Source: Pseudomonas sp. B21-015 (GTDB lineage Bacteria; Pseudomonadota; Gammaproteobacteria; Pseudomonadales; Pseudomonadaceae). From it: DNA of 64,000 nucleotides. Under the pieces are notes generated by a model. It was not told where the DNA came from. It searched no databases and saw nothing but the letters and a program-made list of their open reading frames with translations. Shown here piece by piece: positions 18,062 to 28,359 of the stretch (position 1 is the stretch's first letter; each line of letters starts with the position of its first letter). The stretch is from the NCBI RefSeq assembly GCF_024749285.1, contig NZ_CP087196.1, positions 310,001-374,000 of the forward strand. The letters run 5' to 3'. A program made the translations under genes and the position numbers.

Positions 18062-19564
18062 TTAGCGAACGTTCAGCACAAAGCTGACGCGGGTCAGCCA
18101 TTCCGCTTCGAGGGCGAAGTCGGCCTGGGTCAGCTGGTTGTCGTCCAGCCAGTGTTCCGGGAACAACACGTCCAGGCTATGGCCGTTGACGCGCAACACG
18201 ACCTGAGGCATTTCCTGGGTGCCGCGGATGTGGTGAAACAGGATCGCAAAGCGCAGCAGCACGCACAGACGAATCAGCTTGATGCCGTCGTCGCCGAATT
18301 CGGCGAACTTGTCCTTGGGAATGTTGCGTCGGTGGCCCCGCACCAGCAGCGCGAGCATTTGCTGGTCTTCGCGGGAGAATCCGGCCAGGTCCGAGTGCTC
18401 GATCAGGTAGGCGCCGTGCTTGTGGTACTGATAGTGTGCGATGTCCAGGCCCACTTCATGGACCTTGGCCGCCCAGCTCAGCAGCTCGCGCCAGACGCCG
18501 TCATCCAGCTCCCAATCCTCAGCCACTTGATCGAAGGCATGCAGCGCCTTGCGTTCGACTCGTGCCGCTTGTTCGAGGTCGACGTGGTAACGCTCCATCA
18601 ACGAGCTGAGCGTGCGCTCACGGACGTCTTCGTGATGATGACGGCCCAGCAGATCATAGAGCACGCCTTCGCGCAGGGCGCCTTCACAGTGGTCCATGCG
18701 TTGCAGCTCGAGGGCATCGAAGATCGCTTCGAGAATCGCCAGGCCCGCGGGGAAGATCGCCCGGCGGTCGGGCTTGATGCCTTCGAAGTCGATTTTCTCG
18801 ACATCGCCGAGTTTGATCAGCTTGCGCTTGAGCCAGGCCAGGCCTTCGGCATTCACCTCGCCAGTGCCATGCCCGCCGGCCTTCAGCGCCAGGCCAATGG
18901 CGCGAATGGTACCCGAGGAGCCGATGGCTTCATCCCAGGTCAGGCGGTGCAGGGCGTGTTCGATGCTCATGATCTCCAGCCGCGCCGCGGTGTACGCCTG
19001 GGCGTAGCGGGCCGGGGTGATCTTGCCGTCCTTGAAATAACGTTGGGTGTAGCTGACGCAACCCATTTGCAGGCTTTCACGCAGCAATGGTTCGAAGCGC
19101 TGGCCGATGATGAATTCGGTACTGCCGCCGCCGATGTCGGCCACCAGGCGTTTGCCCGGGGTATCGGCGAGGGTGTGGGAGACGCCGAGGTAAATCAGGC
19201 GCGCTTCTTCACGGCCGGAGATGACTTCTACCGGATGGCCGAGGATTTCTTCGGCGCGGTGGATGAATTCGCCGCGGTTACGGGCTTCGCGCAGGGCGTT
19301 GGTGCCGACGATCCGTACGGTGCCGGGTGGCATACCGTTGATCAGTTGGGCAAAACGCTTCAGGCAATCGAGCCCGCGCTGCATCGATTCTTCGCTGAGT
19401 TGACGTTCTTCGTCGATGCCGGCGGCCAGCTGAACCTTCTCCCCGAGACGCTCGAGAATCCGGATTTCGCCGTTCTGGGCCTTGGCCACGACCATGTGAA
19501 AGCTGTTGGAGCCCAGGTCGATGGCGGCGATCAGGGACAGATTCTTGACTTGGGGTAGCGGCAT
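18062..19564 (-). CDS. ppx: exopolyphosphatase (Ppx/GppA family)
   Basis: The product has 500 residues, the usual length. The N-terminal phosphate-1 loop is [20 protein letters not shown], followed by [15 protein letters not shown] and the phosphate-2 loop [15 protein letters not shown] of the ASKHA fold. The C-terminal HD-like helical domain holds [20 protein letters not shown]. It removes terminal phosphates from polyphosphate and may also act on pppGpp. I chose the ATG at 19564 ([20 protein letters not shown]); the frame open to 19735 adds a Pro/Arg-rich stretch that overlaps repeat DNA. It is monocistronic and convergent to ppk. Confidence 0.95.
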   Translation of the reverse strand: MPLPQVKNLSLIAAIDLGSNSFHMVVAKAQNGEIRILERLGEKVQLAAGIDEERQLSEESMQRGLDCLKRFAQLINGMPPGTVRIVGTNALREARNRGEFIHRAEEILGHPVEVISGREEARLIYLGVSHTLADTPGKRLVADIGGGSTEFIIGQRFEPLLRESLQMGCVSYTQRYFKDGKITPARYAQAYTAARLEIMSIEHALHRLTWDEAIGSSGTIRAIGLALKAGGHGTGEVNAEGLAWLKRKLIKLGDVEKIDFEGIKPDRRAIFPAGLAILEAIFDALELQRMDHCEGALREGVLYDLLGRHHHEDVRERTLSSLMERYHVDLEQAARVERKALHAFDQVAEDWELDDGVWRELLSWAAKVHEVGLDIAHYQYHKHGAYLIEHSDLAGFSREDQQMLALLVRGHRRNIPKDKFAEFGDDGIKLIRLCVLLRFAILFHHIRGTQEMPQVVLRVNGHSLDVLFPEHWLDDNQLTQADFALEAEWLTRVSFVLNVR

Positions 19565-19627
19565 GGTCAGGGGTCTCGGTCGATAACCCCGACATCGTGC
19601 CACGATCAAACGCTCGCGCCAACGCGC

Positions 19628-19654
19628 AGGAGCTGCCGAAGGCTGCGATCTTTT
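19628..19654. repeat. single REP-like unit (AGGAGCTGCCG type)
   Basis: The unit aggagctgccgaaggctgcg followed by atctttt is a third repeat type. An inverted pair of the same unit lies at 45401-45478. Confidence 0.6.
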
Positions 19655-19690
19655 ACCACGGGTGGCATTCGTGGGCGTTGCAGAAGGCCT

Positions 19691-19784
19691 CTTCGCGGGC
19701 AAGCCCGCTCCCACAGGTTTTTGCGTCGAACACATGATCGCGTTCCAACAGAGAACCCTGTGGGAGCGGGCTTGCCCGCGAAGG
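19691..19784. repeat. REP doublet
   Basis: Inverted arms cttcgcgggcaagcccgctc and gagcgggcttgcccgcgaag lie in the 245-bp gap between ppx and the amino-acid ABC ATPase gene, near the 3' end of the latter. With the single unit just to its right on the ppx side, it fills most of this gap. Confidence 0.88.
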
Positions 19785-19809
19785 CGGCCTTAAAGGCACT
19801 GAATATCCT

Positions 19810-20547
19810 TCAGCCCGCCGCTTCCACCGTCCCAATGAAATTCGCCAGCTCCGCCGTCTGCGGGTTGGCAAACAGAATCTTCGGATCCCCCACCTCATGC
19901 ACCTTGCCATGGTGCATGAACACCAACTTGTCCCCAACCTCGCGGGCAAAGCGCATTTCATGGGTGACCATGATCAGCGTCATGCCTTCCTTGGCCAGTT
20001 GCCGGACCACGCTCAACACTTCGTTGACCAGTTCCGGGTCCAGGGCCGAGGTGATTTCATCGCACAACAAGACTTTCGGCGACATGGCCAGCGCCCGGGC
20101 GATTGCCACGCGCTGTTGCTGGCCGCCGGAGAGTCGATCCGGGAAGGCGTCGAATTTCTCCCCCAGCCCGACCCGCTCCAGCATCTCTCGCGCCAGTTCG
20201 GCGGCTCTGGCTTTTGGCACTTTCTGCACCACTTGCGGCGCGAGCATGACGTTCTCGCCGACGGTCAGGTGCGGGAACAGGTTGAACTGCTGGAACACCA
20301 TCCCGACTTTCTGCCGCAGGCTGCGCAGGTCGGCGCGGGCGGCGTCGAGGTATTCGCCGTCGACTTCGATCACGCCGTCATTGATCGACTCCAGGCCATT
20401 GAGGGTGCGCAACAAGGTGGATTTTCCCGAGCCGCTGCGGCCGATGATCGCCACGACCTGGCCTTCTTCGACACTCAGGTCGATGCCTTTGAGCACATGG
20501 TGGTCGCCGTAATATTTATGCAGGGCGGAAATTCTAAGCAGAGGCAT
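19810..20547 (-). CDS. polar amino-acid ABC transporter ATP-binding protein
   Basis: The product has 245 residues and is a classical PAAT-family (GlnQ/HisP) ATPase. It has Walker A GRSGSGKST, Q-loop VFQQFNLFPHLT, signature LSGGQQQRVAIARAL, Walker B VLLCDEITSALDPE and H-loop VTHEM. It energises import of an amino acid or related compound with the two permeases upstream. I chose the ATG at 20547 (MPLLRISALHKYYG), which follows GGAGA; the in-frame ATG at 20574 lies inside the permease gene. Its first 14 bp overlap the end of the preceding permease gene. It is the last gene of the leftward four-gene unit. Confidence 0.92.
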   Translation of the reverse strand: MPLLRISALHKYYGDHHVLKGIDLSVEEGQVVAIIGRSGSGKSTLLRTLNGLESINDGVIEVDGEYLDAARADLRSLRQKVGMVFQQFNLFPHLTVGENVMLAPQVVQKVPKARAAELAREMLERVGLGEKFDAFPDRLSGGQQQRVAIARALAMSPKVLLCDEITSALDPELVNEVLSVVRQLAKEGMTLIMVTHEMRFAREVGDKLVFMHHGKVHEVGDPKILFANPQTAELANFIGTVEAAG

Positions 20548-21184
20548 GCAGTCTCCTTTCCAGGTAGCGCGCACTGAGGGACAAGGGGTAGCAGAGCAGG
20601 AAGTAACCGAGGGCGACGAGGCCGTAAACCATGAACGGCTCGAAGGTCGCGTTGGCGAGCATGCCGCCGGTTTTGGTCAGTTCGGTGAAGCCGATGATCG
20701 AGGTGACGGCGGTGCCTTTGACCACTTGCACCGAAAAGCCCACGGTTGGCGCCACGGCGATGCGCAGGGCTTGCGGCAGGATCACGTAACGCAATTGCTC
20801 CAGCGGGTTGAGCGCCAGGCTCGACGAGGCTTCCCACTGGCCGTTGGGGATCGAGTCGACGCAACCACGCCAGATCTCCGCCAGGTAGGCGCTGGTGAAC
20901 AGCGTCAACGCAATCGCCGCCGCCATCCACGGTGAAATTTCCACGCCGGCCAATGCCACGCCGAAGAACACCAGAAACAGCTGCATCAACAGCGGCGTGC
21001 CCTGGAACAGTTCGATGTAGGTGCGGGCGAAGTGGCTGGGCAGGGATTTTTTTGAAATCCGCATCACCATGATCAGCAGGCCGATCATCCCGCCGCCGAT
21101 AAACGCCACCAGCGACAACGCCAGGGTCCATTGCAGGCCCGTGAGCAGGTTGCGCAGGATGTCCCAGAAGGTAAAGTCGCTCAT
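20534..21184 (-). CDS. polar amino-acid ABC transporter permease (HisM/GlnP family)
   Basis: The product has 216 residues with about five transmembrane helices. The EAA loop is EASSSLALNPLEQLRYVILPQALR, which docks on the ATPase. FARTYIELFQGTPLLMQLFLVFFG is the conserved N-terminal PAAT segment (E-x-x-R-x-T/G-P). I chose the ATG at 21184, preceded by AGGACCAGTC, rather than 21265, which lies within the neighbouring permease gene. It overlaps that permease by 4 bp (ATGA) and the ATPase by 14 bp, so the unit is translationally coupled. Confidence 0.92.
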   Translation of the reverse strand: MSDFTFWDILRNLLTGLQWTLALSLVAFIGGGMIGLLIMVMRISKKSLPSHFARTYIELFQGTPLLMQLFLVFFGVALAGVEISPWMAAAIALTLFTSAYLAEIWRGCVDSIPNGQWEASSSLALNPLEQLRYVILPQALRIAVAPTVGFSVQVVKGTAVTSIIGFTELTKTGGMLANATFEPFMVYGLVALGYFLLCYPLSLSARYLERRLHASA

Positions 21185-21861
21185 TGACTGGTCCTTACGC
21201 TGCTTCTTGATATAAACCGGCGGCCGATCCAGTTCAGCAATTGGCGGATCAACAGCGCCATGCACAGGTAGATCAGCGTGGTCAGGGCATAGGTTTCAAA
21301 GGCGCGAAAGTTGCGCGATTGAATGAAGTTGGCGGCGAAGCTCAACTCTTCGGTGGCGATCTGCGAACAGACCGCCGAGCCGAGCATGACGATGATGATC
21401 TGGCTGCTCAGGGCCGGCCAGACCTTGCCCAGCGCCGGCAGCAGAACCACGTGGCGGAAGGCTTCGAGGCGAGTCATCGCCAAGGCGGCCGCGGCTTCCA
21501 ACTGCCCACGGGGGATCGCCTGAATGCCGGCGCGGATGATCTCGGTCGAATAGGCGCCCAGGTTGATCACCATCGCCAGCACCGCCGCCTGCCATTCGGA
21601 AATCTGCAGGCCCAGCGACGGTAAACCGAAGAAGATGAAAAACAACTGCACCAGGAAGGGCGTGTTGCGGATCAACTCGACGTAGACCCCGAAAATGCCG
21701 GCAAACGGGCGGATGTTCCACGCCCGCACCAGCGCCCCGACGATGCCTACGCTCACCCCGAGTAACGCGCCGATGGCCGTCAGTTCAAGGGTGAACAGCG
21801 CACCGCGTAGCAGCAGATCGGTGTTTTCCACCACTGGCAAGAAATCGAACTGATAAGCCAT
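21181..21861 (-). CDS. polar amino-acid ABC transporter permease (HisQ/GlnP family)
   Basis: The product has 226 residues with several membrane helices. Conserved parts are VYVELIRNTPFLVQLFFIFFGLPSLG and the EAA loop EAAAALAMTRLEAFRHVVLLPALG. It forms a heterodimeric channel with the overlapping second permease. The gene starts 22 bp after the binding-protein gene. The pair resembles other Pseudomonas PAAT systems for amino acids; the substrate cannot be read from the permeases. Confidence 0.92.
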   Translation of the reverse strand: MAYQFDFLPVVENTDLLLRGALFTLELTAIGALLGVSVGIVGALVRAWNIRPFAGIFGVYVELIRNTPFLVQLFFIFFGLPSLGLQISEWQAAVLAMVINLGAYSTEIIRAGIQAIPRGQLEAAAALAMTRLEAFRHVVLLPALGKVWPALSSQIIIVMLGSAVCSQIATEELSFAANFIQSRNFRAFETYALTTLIYLCMALLIRQLLNWIGRRFISRSSVRTSQ

Positions 21862-21883
21862 AAGTCGTCTCCCGCGCGAACGA

Positions 21884-22669
21884 TCAGAGATCGGCCGGCA
21901 GCGGCTCTTTCAGCCAGGTTTGCGCGTTCTTTTCCAGTGCACCGTCAGCCTTGGCCGTGGTGAGGATGTCGTTGACCTTGCCCAGCAGCGCCGGCTCGTT
22001 CTTGTTCACGCCAACGTAAACCGGCGAGTCCTTGAGCTTCACTTTCAGGGCTGGCACGCGTTTCGGGTTTTTCTCGCTGATCGCCACCATCACCACGTTG
22101 CCGCTGGCGATCAGGTCGACTTGCCCCGCGAGGTAGGCGGCGATGGTCGAGTTGTTGTCTTCGAAGCGTTTGATGGTTGCGCCTTCGGGGGCGACTTTGG
22201 TCAGCTCGATGTCTTCGATGGCGCCACGGGTGACGCTGATGGTTTTGCCCTTGAGATCGTCCAGACCCTTGATGGCGGCGTCTGGCGGGCCGAACACGGC
22301 GAGGTAGAACGGCGCATAGGCACGGGAGAAGTCGATGACTTTCTCGCGCTCAGGGTTCTTGCCGAGGCTGGAAATCACCAGGTCGACCTTGCCGGTGGTC
22401 AGGAACGGGATGCGGTTGGTGCTGTTGACCGGGGTCAGTTCGAGTTTGACCTTGAGCTGGTCGGCCAGCAGTTTGGCGGTGTCGATATCGAGGCCGCGAG
22501 GCTTCATGTCCGGGCCGACCGAGCCGAATGGCGGGAAGTCCTGGGGCACGGCAACTTTGAGGGTGCCGCGTTTGACCACATCCTCCAGACCGTCGGCGTG
22601 GGCGGGTGCCTGGCTCAGCATCAGGCTGGCAAACAGGGCGGCGAGAAGGGCGCTATAACGCTGAGTCAT
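21884..22669 (-). CDS. periplasmic amino-acid-binding protein of ABC transporter
   Basis: The product has 261 residues with a Sec signal peptide ending at AHA (about residue 25). The mature protein starts DGLEDVVKRGTLKVAVPQDFPPFGSVGPDMKPRG, the usual SBP_bac_3 opening. It goes on with GLDIDTAKLLADQLKVKLEL, FLTTGKVDLVISSLGKNPEREKVIDFS and the hinge and second-lobe motifs. The R-x-x-x-x-D-F-S pattern is the family signature for binding the amino-acid carboxylate. I chose the ATG at 22669; upstream in-frame codons lie in the promoter region. It is the first gene of the leftward transporter unit, divergent from the FadR-type regulator. Confidence 0.92.
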   Translation of the reverse strand: MTQRYSALLAALFASLMLSQAPAHADGLEDVVKRGTLKVAVPQDFPPFGSVGPDMKPRGLDIDTAKLLADQLKVKLELTPVNSTNRIPFLTTGKVDLVISSLGKNPEREKVIDFSRAYAPFYLAVFGPPDAAIKGLDDLKGKTISVTRGAIEDIELTKVAPEGATIKRFEDNNSTIAAYLAGQVDLIASGNVVMVAISEKNPKRVPALKVKLKDSPVYVGVNKNEPALLGKVNDILTTAKADGALEKNAQTWLKEPLPADL

Positions 22670-22783
22670 GGCAAATCTCCGGATCGGCGGGAAGTGATTT
22701 CTGCGGATCGACAGAGCACGGGTCATGCCAAGATTCGTTTTTGAGGGCCGCAGGCCACGGTTTTGCTGGTGTCTATCGGTCTT

Positions 22784-22798
22784 ACTGGTCTGAACAGT
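22784..22798. promoter_or_regulatory. imperfect palindrome, candidate GntR/FadR operator
   Basis: The 15-bp sequence ACTGGTCTGAACAGT is palindromic at 6 of 7 positions and lies between the divergent binding-protein and regulator genes. FadR-type regulators often bind short G/C-anchored palindromes of this size in such a position. This is an inference from position and symmetry. Confidence 0.4.
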
Positions 22799-22926
22799 CA
22801 GGTGGCATTTCGCACCCTGATGGCGCACCCGTGAAAATACTCGAACCCCCATGGGGCACGACTTGCCGGACGTCGCGAATAGCTTTACAACTAGCCGCTC
22901 ATTGGCCTGGCTCATCCAAAACAATC

Positions 22927-23634
22927 ATGAACTCGATCTCTCGCGCGGTGCCCGAAGTGGCGCTGCAAGCCATCCGCAAACTGATCACCGAGCAAGGCTT
23001 CGGGGCGGGGGATGCGTTGCCCTCGCAACGGGACCTGGCGGTGCAATTGGGGGTCAGTCGGGCGTCGCTCCGCGAGGCGTTGTCGTCCCTGAGTGCGCTG
23101 GGCGTGATCAGTATCCAGCCGGGCAAGGGCGTGTTCGTGCAGTCACCGGTCGATTTGCCCCGGGGTGATGCGACGCCGGGCTGGCCGTTCGCGGCCCAGG
23201 CATCGCCGTTGGACATCTTCCAGTTGCGCTACGCGCTGGAAGGTTTTGCCGCCGGGTTGGCAGCCGTGACCCTGAGCACCGATGAGCTCGATGCCCTGGA
23301 AGACAATGTCGCTGCCATGCGCAACGAACTGCGTGCCGCCGACTTCGATGCGGCGGCGCGACTGGACTTCGAGTTTCACCGGCGCATCCTCCTGGCCAGC
23401 GGCAATCAGGCGATGCTGAGCATCCTGACGGCCAGCGCCGACATCTTCCTGGAGAGCCAGAAGCTACCGTTCATCCGGGCCGAACGGGCCATGGAAACCT
23501 GGCAGGAACACCGTAAAATCCTCCGTGCGCTGGCTCGCCGGGCCTCAGGTGCCGCGCAGAAGGCCATGCAGGAACACGTACGCAACGCCGCCCTGCGCAC
23601 CGGAATTGCCTTCGTCGCCCCCGCCACCTCGTGA
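22927..23634 (+). CDS. FadR-subfamily GntR transcriptional regulator
   Basis: The product has 235 residues. The N-terminal winged helix-turn-helix is seen in DALPSQRDLAVQLGVSRASLREALSSLSALGVISIQPGKGVFV. The C-terminal all-helical FCD domain (residues 90-225) has LRYALEGFAAGLAA, DFEFHRRILLASGN and the final H-x-x-x-I helix. Asp/His residues in the FCD domain often bind a metal and a carboxylate ligand. I chose the ATG at 22927; the frame open to 22606 overlaps the divergent gene. Divergent placement suggests it controls the amino-acid transporter, probably as a ligand-released repressor. Confidence 0.92.
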   Translation: MNSISRAVPEVALQAIRKLITEQGFGAGDALPSQRDLAVQLGVSRASLREALSSLSALGVISIQPGKGVFVQSPVDLPRGDATPGWPFAAQASPLDIFQLRYALEGFAAGLAAVTLSTDELDALEDNVAAMRNELRAADFDAAARLDFEFHRRILLASGNQAMLSILTASADIFLESQKLPFIRAERAMETWQEHRKILRALARRASGAAQKAMQEHVRNAALRTGIAFVAPATS

Positions 23635-23754
23635 CTTGAGCTATACCCAAATTCATGGGGCACCATAGCGAGACTCAATCATCTGCGGCTTCCTGAACGG
23701 GGGAAGGGCAGCTATGATGGGCCACGTTTTTTTGCTTACAACCTGGAGACTTCC

Positions 23755-24084
23755 ATGAGCAGCGATCTTATCAAACACGTTAGCGACGCTAGCTTCGAGG
23801 CTGACGTACTCAAGGCCGAAGGCGCTGTACTGGTCGACTACTGGGCTGAATGGTGCGGCCCTTGCAAAATGATCGCTCCTGTTCTGGACGAAATCGCTGA
23901 AACCTACAAAGGCAAGCTGACCGTTGCCAAACTGAACATCGACGAGAACCAGGAAACTCCGGCCAAGCACGGCGTGCGTGGTATCCCGACGCTGATGCTG
24001 TTCAAGAACGGCAACGTCGAAGCCACCAAGGTTGGCGCGCTGTCGAAGTCGCAACTGGCGGCCTTCCTCGACGCCAACATCTAA
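23755..24084 (+). CDS. trxA: thioredoxin 1
   Basis: The product has 109 residues with the thioredoxin fold and active site W33-C34-G35-P36-C37. The conserved cis-proline region [12 protein letters not shown] is present. It reduces disulfides in cytosolic proteins such as ribonucleotide reductase using electrons from thioredoxin reductase. GGAGAC lies 6 bp upstream of the ATG. A strong terminator follows, so it is monocistronic, with rho downstream as in many Pseudomonas and E. coli genomes. Confidence 0.97.
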   Translation: MSSDLIKHVSDASFEADVLKAEGAVLVDYWAEWCGPCKMIAPVLDEIAETYKGKLTVAKLNIDENQETPAKHGVRGIPTLMLFKNGNVEATKVGALSKSQLAAFLDANI

Positions 24085-24105
24085 GCGTTGTTATAAAGCG
24101 TCATG

Positions 24106-24136
24106 AAAAGGCCCCGCATATTGCGGGGCCTTTTCG
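24106..24136 (+). terminator. Rho-independent terminator after trxA
   Basis: The stem aaaaggccccgc-atatt-gcggggcctttt has a G/C core of 8 bp and a T run. The 195-bp leader of rho starts beyond it. Confidence 0.92.
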
Positions 24137-24331
24137 TTATTGAGGGCTAGACGCTCCGAAACTCAGGTGGTACATTCGGCCCCGCACTGGTTTCTCCACT
24201 GCCCCCTGCTAGCCGTCGCCGACGCACTCCTTTTCGAATAAGTACGCGATCCTGTCGCCTTCTCTGCGGCGCGGCCTCATTAAGCCAAAAGCTTAATTTC
24301 CCCCCTCCATAAATGATTACGTCATTCCTAT

Positions 24332-25591
<1,260 letters not shown>

Positions 25592-25602
25592 ATCGAACAG
25601 GC

Positions 25603-25630
25603 CAAAAAGCCGGGGAAACCCGGCTTTTTG
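25603..25630 (+). terminator. Rho-independent terminator after rho
   Basis: The stem aaaaagccggg-gaaa-cccggcttttt has perfect arms and a T5 run, 11 bp after the rho stop. Confidence 0.92.
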
Positions 25631-25729
25631 CTATCTGATTTTTGATCAACGGCAGTTCGTGGTTCTGAACTGAGGGGTTCGGCGCTAAACTGCCACCCCC
25701 GAACGCCACGGCCAAAACGAGGCTCACGC

Positions 25730-27196
25730 ATGCAGTATCGCGACTTGCGCGACTTTATCAGCGGCCTGGAAAAGCGCGGCGAACTCAAGCGCATCCAGGT
25801 TCCGGTGTCCCCAGTGCTCGAAATGACCGAGGTCTGCGACCGCACATTGCGCGCCAAAGGCCCGGCCCTGCTTTTCGAAAACCCGACCGGTTATGACATC
25901 CCTGTGCTCGGCAACCTGTTTGGCACGCCTGAGCGCGTGGCGCTGGGCATGGGTGCAGAAGCGGTCAGCGAGCTGCGCGAAATTGGCAAGCTGCTGGCGT
26001 TCCTCAAGGAACCCGAGCCGCCGAAAGGTTTGAAGGACGCCTGGTCCAAGCTGCCGATCTTCCGCAAGATCATCTCGATGGCGCCGAAAGTGGTCAAAGA
26101 CGCGGTCTGCCAGGAAGTGGTCATTGAAGGCGATGATGTCGATCTGGCGATGCTGCCGGTGCAGACCTGCTGGCCAGGCGACGTCGGTCCGCTGATCACC
26201 TGGGGCCTGACCGTCACCAAAGGTCCGAACAAGGATCGGCAGAACCTCGGCATCTACCGTCAGCAAGTGATCGGCCGCAACAAGGTGATCATGCGCTGGT
26301 TGAGCCACCGTGGCGGCGCGCTGGATTATCGCGAGTGGTGCGAGAAACACCCCGGCCAGCCGTTCCCGGTTTCCGTTGCACTGGGCGCTGACCCGGCAAC
26401 CATTCTTGGCGCCGTGACGCCGGTGCCGGACAGTCTCTCCGAATACGCCTTCGCTGGTCTGCTGCGCGGCAATCGCACCGAACTGGTGAAATGCCGCGGC
26501 AATGACCTGCAAGTCCCGGCTACCGCCGAAATCATCCTCGAAGGCGTGATCCATCCGGGTGAAATGGCCGATGAAGGTCCATACGGCGACCACACCGGCT
26601 ACTACAACGAAGTCGACAGCTTCCCGGTGTTCACCGTCGAGCGCATCACCCACCGGATCAAACCGATCTACCACAGCACCTACACCGGCCGTCCGCCGGA
26701 TGAGCCGGCGATTCTCGGCGTGGCGCTGAACGAAGTGTTCGTGCCGATCCTGCAAAAGCAGTTCCCGGAGATCACTGATTTCTACCTGCCGCCTGAAGGC
26801 TGCTCATACCGCATGGCCATCGTGACCATGAAGAAGTCATATCCTGGTCATGCCAAGCGGGTAATGCTCGGTGTCTGGTCGTTTTTGCGACAGTTCATGT
26901 ACACCAAGTTCGTTATCGTCACCGACGACGATATCAACGCACGGGACTGGAACGACGTGATCTGGGCCATTACCACGCGCATGGACCCCAAGCGCGACAC
27001 GGTGATGATCGACAACACGCCGATCGACTACCTGGACTTCGCCTCGCCGGTCTCCGGCCTGGGTTCGAAGATGGGGCTCGATGCCACGCATAAATGGCCG
27101 GGCGAAACCACTCGCGAGTGGGGCCGGGTCATCGTCAAGGATGAAGCCGTTACCCAACGGATCGATGCCATCTGGAATCAGTTAGGAATAGATTGA
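25730..27196 (+). CDS. ubiD: 3-octaprenyl-4-hydroxybenzoate carboxy-lyase UbiD
   Basis: The product has 488 residues. It decarboxylates 3-polyprenyl-4-hydroxybenzoate in ubiquinone synthesis, using prenylated FMN made by UbiX. Conserved parts include [10 protein letters not shown] at the start, [21 protein letters not shown], the [16 protein letters not shown] block, [12 protein letters not shown], and [14 protein letters not shown] [18 protein letters not shown] near the C terminus. The stop TGA overlaps the ATG of the next gene (TGATG), implying coupling to the ferredoxin-flavin reductase. E. coli has the analogous ubiD-fre pair. Confidence 0.96.
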   Translation: MQYRDLRDFISGLEKRGELKRIQVPVSPVLEMTEVCDRTLRAKGPALLFENPTGYDIPVLGNLFGTPERVALGMGAEAVSELREIGKLLAFLKEPEPPKGLKDAWSKLPIFRKIISMAPKVVKDAVCQEVVIEGDDVDLAMLPVQTCWPGDVGPLITWGLTVTKGPNKDRQNLGIYRQQVIGRNKVIMRWLSHRGGALDYREWCEKHPGQPFPVSVALGADPATILGAVTPVPDSLSEYAFAGLLRGNRTELVKCRGNDLQVPATAEIILEGVIHPGEMADEGPYGDHTGYYNEVDSFPVFTVERITHRIKPIYHSTYTGRPPDEPAILGVALNEVFVPILQKQFPEITDFYLPPEGCSYRMAIVTMKKSYPGHAKRVMLGVWSFLRQFMYTKFVIVTDDDINARDWNDVIWAITTRMDPKRDTVMIDNTPIDYLDFASPVSGLGSKMGLDATHKWPGETTREWGRVIVKDEAVTQRIDAIWNQLGID

Positions 27197-28164
27197 TGCG
27201 TGTAACTTTGCAGCCCTCCGGAGCAGTGCTACAGATTCTGCCCGGCGAGCGGATTCTCGATGGCGCGCGGCGCCTGGGCTATGAATGCCCGCAAAGCTGT
27301 CGCAACGGCAATTGCCATGTGTGCGGCGCATTGTTGGTGGAAGGGCGGGTCGAGCAGGCCGGTGATGTGCGCGACCATGGCGAGTTCTACACTTGCATTG
27401 CAGAGCCGCTGGAAGACTGCATCGTGCTGTGGGATGGCGTGCTCGCGCTGGGAGAACTGCCGGTGCGTAGCGTGTCGTGTCAGGTCATTGAGTGCAGAGA
27501 CGTCGGCGGCGATACCTGGCGCGTGCGTCTACGGGCGCCAGCGGGCAAGCCGCCGCGCTATCACGCCGGCCAGTACCTGATGATCGAGCGTGAGAATGGC
27601 GAGAAGTCTGCCTTCTCCCTCGCTTCTGCTCCGCATTCGGGACGTGATCTGGAAATACATGTGCTGGCGCGCGAAAGCAGTGCGCTGAGCCTGATCGAAC
27701 AGCTTCAGCGCAACCCGATGGTGCGGATCGAAATGCCATTCGGCGACACCCATCTGGCGGAACTGCCGGACGGTCCACTGGTACTGATTGCTGCCGGTAC
27801 CGGTATGGGCCAGATCCACAGCCTGATCGAACATTGCCGGGCTGCGGGTTTCAAGCATCCGGTACATTTGTATTGGGGCGTGCGCCGTCCTGAAGACTTT
27901 TATGACATCGAACATTGGGATGAGTGGGAGAAACTACCCAATCTGTTCCTGCATAAAGTCGTCAGCGATCAATGCGGCTGGCAAGGGCGCTGCGGCATGT
28001 TGCATGAGGCGGTGTGTGAAGATTTCCCTGATCTGAAAGCCTTGCACGTCTATGCCAGCGGCTCTCCGGCCATGGTCTATGGCACGCTGGATGCGCTGGT
28101 CGAAGCGGGGATGGATGCCCATCAGATGCGCGCGGATGTGTTCGCTTACGCTCCGCGATCTTGA
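27196..28164 (+). CDS. 2Fe-2S ferredoxin / flavin reductase (CDP-6-deoxy-glucoseen reductase-like)
   Basis: The product has 322 residues. An N-terminal plant-type 2Fe-2S domain (about 1-90) has Cys35, Cys40, Cys43 and Cys67 in the C-x4-C-x2-C...C pattern. It is followed by a ferredoxin-NADP reductase module with flavin motif AFSLASAP and NAD(P)-site GTGMGQIHSLIEH. Annotation pipelines name such proteins CDP-6-deoxy-delta-3,4-glucoseen reductase, but no deoxysugar genes are near. The TGATG overlap with ubiD and the E. coli ubiD-fre arrangement suggest it supplies reduced flavin for prenyl-FMN chemistry. That role is inferred. Confidence 0.88.
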   Translation: MRVTLQPSGAVLQILPGERILDGARRLGYECPQSCRNGNCHVCGALLVEGRVEQAGDVRDHGEFYTCIAEPLEDCIVLWDGVLALGELPVRSVSCQVIECRDVGGDTWRVRLRAPAGKPPRYHAGQYLMIERENGEKSAFSLASAPHSGRDLEIHVLARESSALSLIEQLQRNPMVRIEMPFGDTHLAELPDGPLVLIAAGTGMGQIHSLIEHCRAAGFKHPVHLYWGVRRPEDFYDIEHWDEWEKLPNLFLHKVVSDQCGWQGRCGMLHEAVCEDFPDLKALHVYASGSPAMVYGTLDALVEAGMDAHQMRADVFAYAPRS

Positions 28165-28186
28165 TCGTTATAACTCCATATATAGC

Positions 28187-28214
28187 CGATCGGTATTTAT
28201 AAAAAGATATAAAT
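28187..28214. other. AT-rich inverted repeat upstream of ChaC-like gene
   Basis: The arms ggtatttata and tataaatgcc form a 10-bp near-perfect inverted repeat around aaaaga, near the start of the 195-bp gap. It could be the terminator of the ubiD unit or an operator or enhancer for the sigma-54 promoter downstream. Nothing here decides between these. Confidence 0.4.
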
Positions 28215-28261
28215 GCCGGTAGGTTATATGTCATTCAGGCAATAAGTTTAAAACAGAGCCA

Positions 28262-28276
28262 TGGCACTTAAATTGC
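28262..28276 (+). promoter_or_regulatory. sigma-54 (RpoN) promoter, -24/-12 element
   Basis: TGGCAC at 28262-28267 and TTGC at 28273-28276 are separated by 5 bp, so GG and GC are 10 bp apart, the exact RpoN spacing. Only the base after TTGC (C, not A/T) departs from consensus. A start near 28288 would give a 72-nt leader for the ChaC-like gene. Confidence 0.65.
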
Positions 28277-28359
28277 CTTAAAACATATGTGCCTTGTTGT
28301 TACAGCGGTGCGTTCTATTAAGTAGTTCTTTACCCGCGGGGAGCTGAACGCTATTCGCC

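Noticed and set aside
24137..24331. Leader peptide gene before rho
   Set aside because: No short frame with a ribosome site and conserved composition was convincing; the region is likely an autoregulatory leader only.
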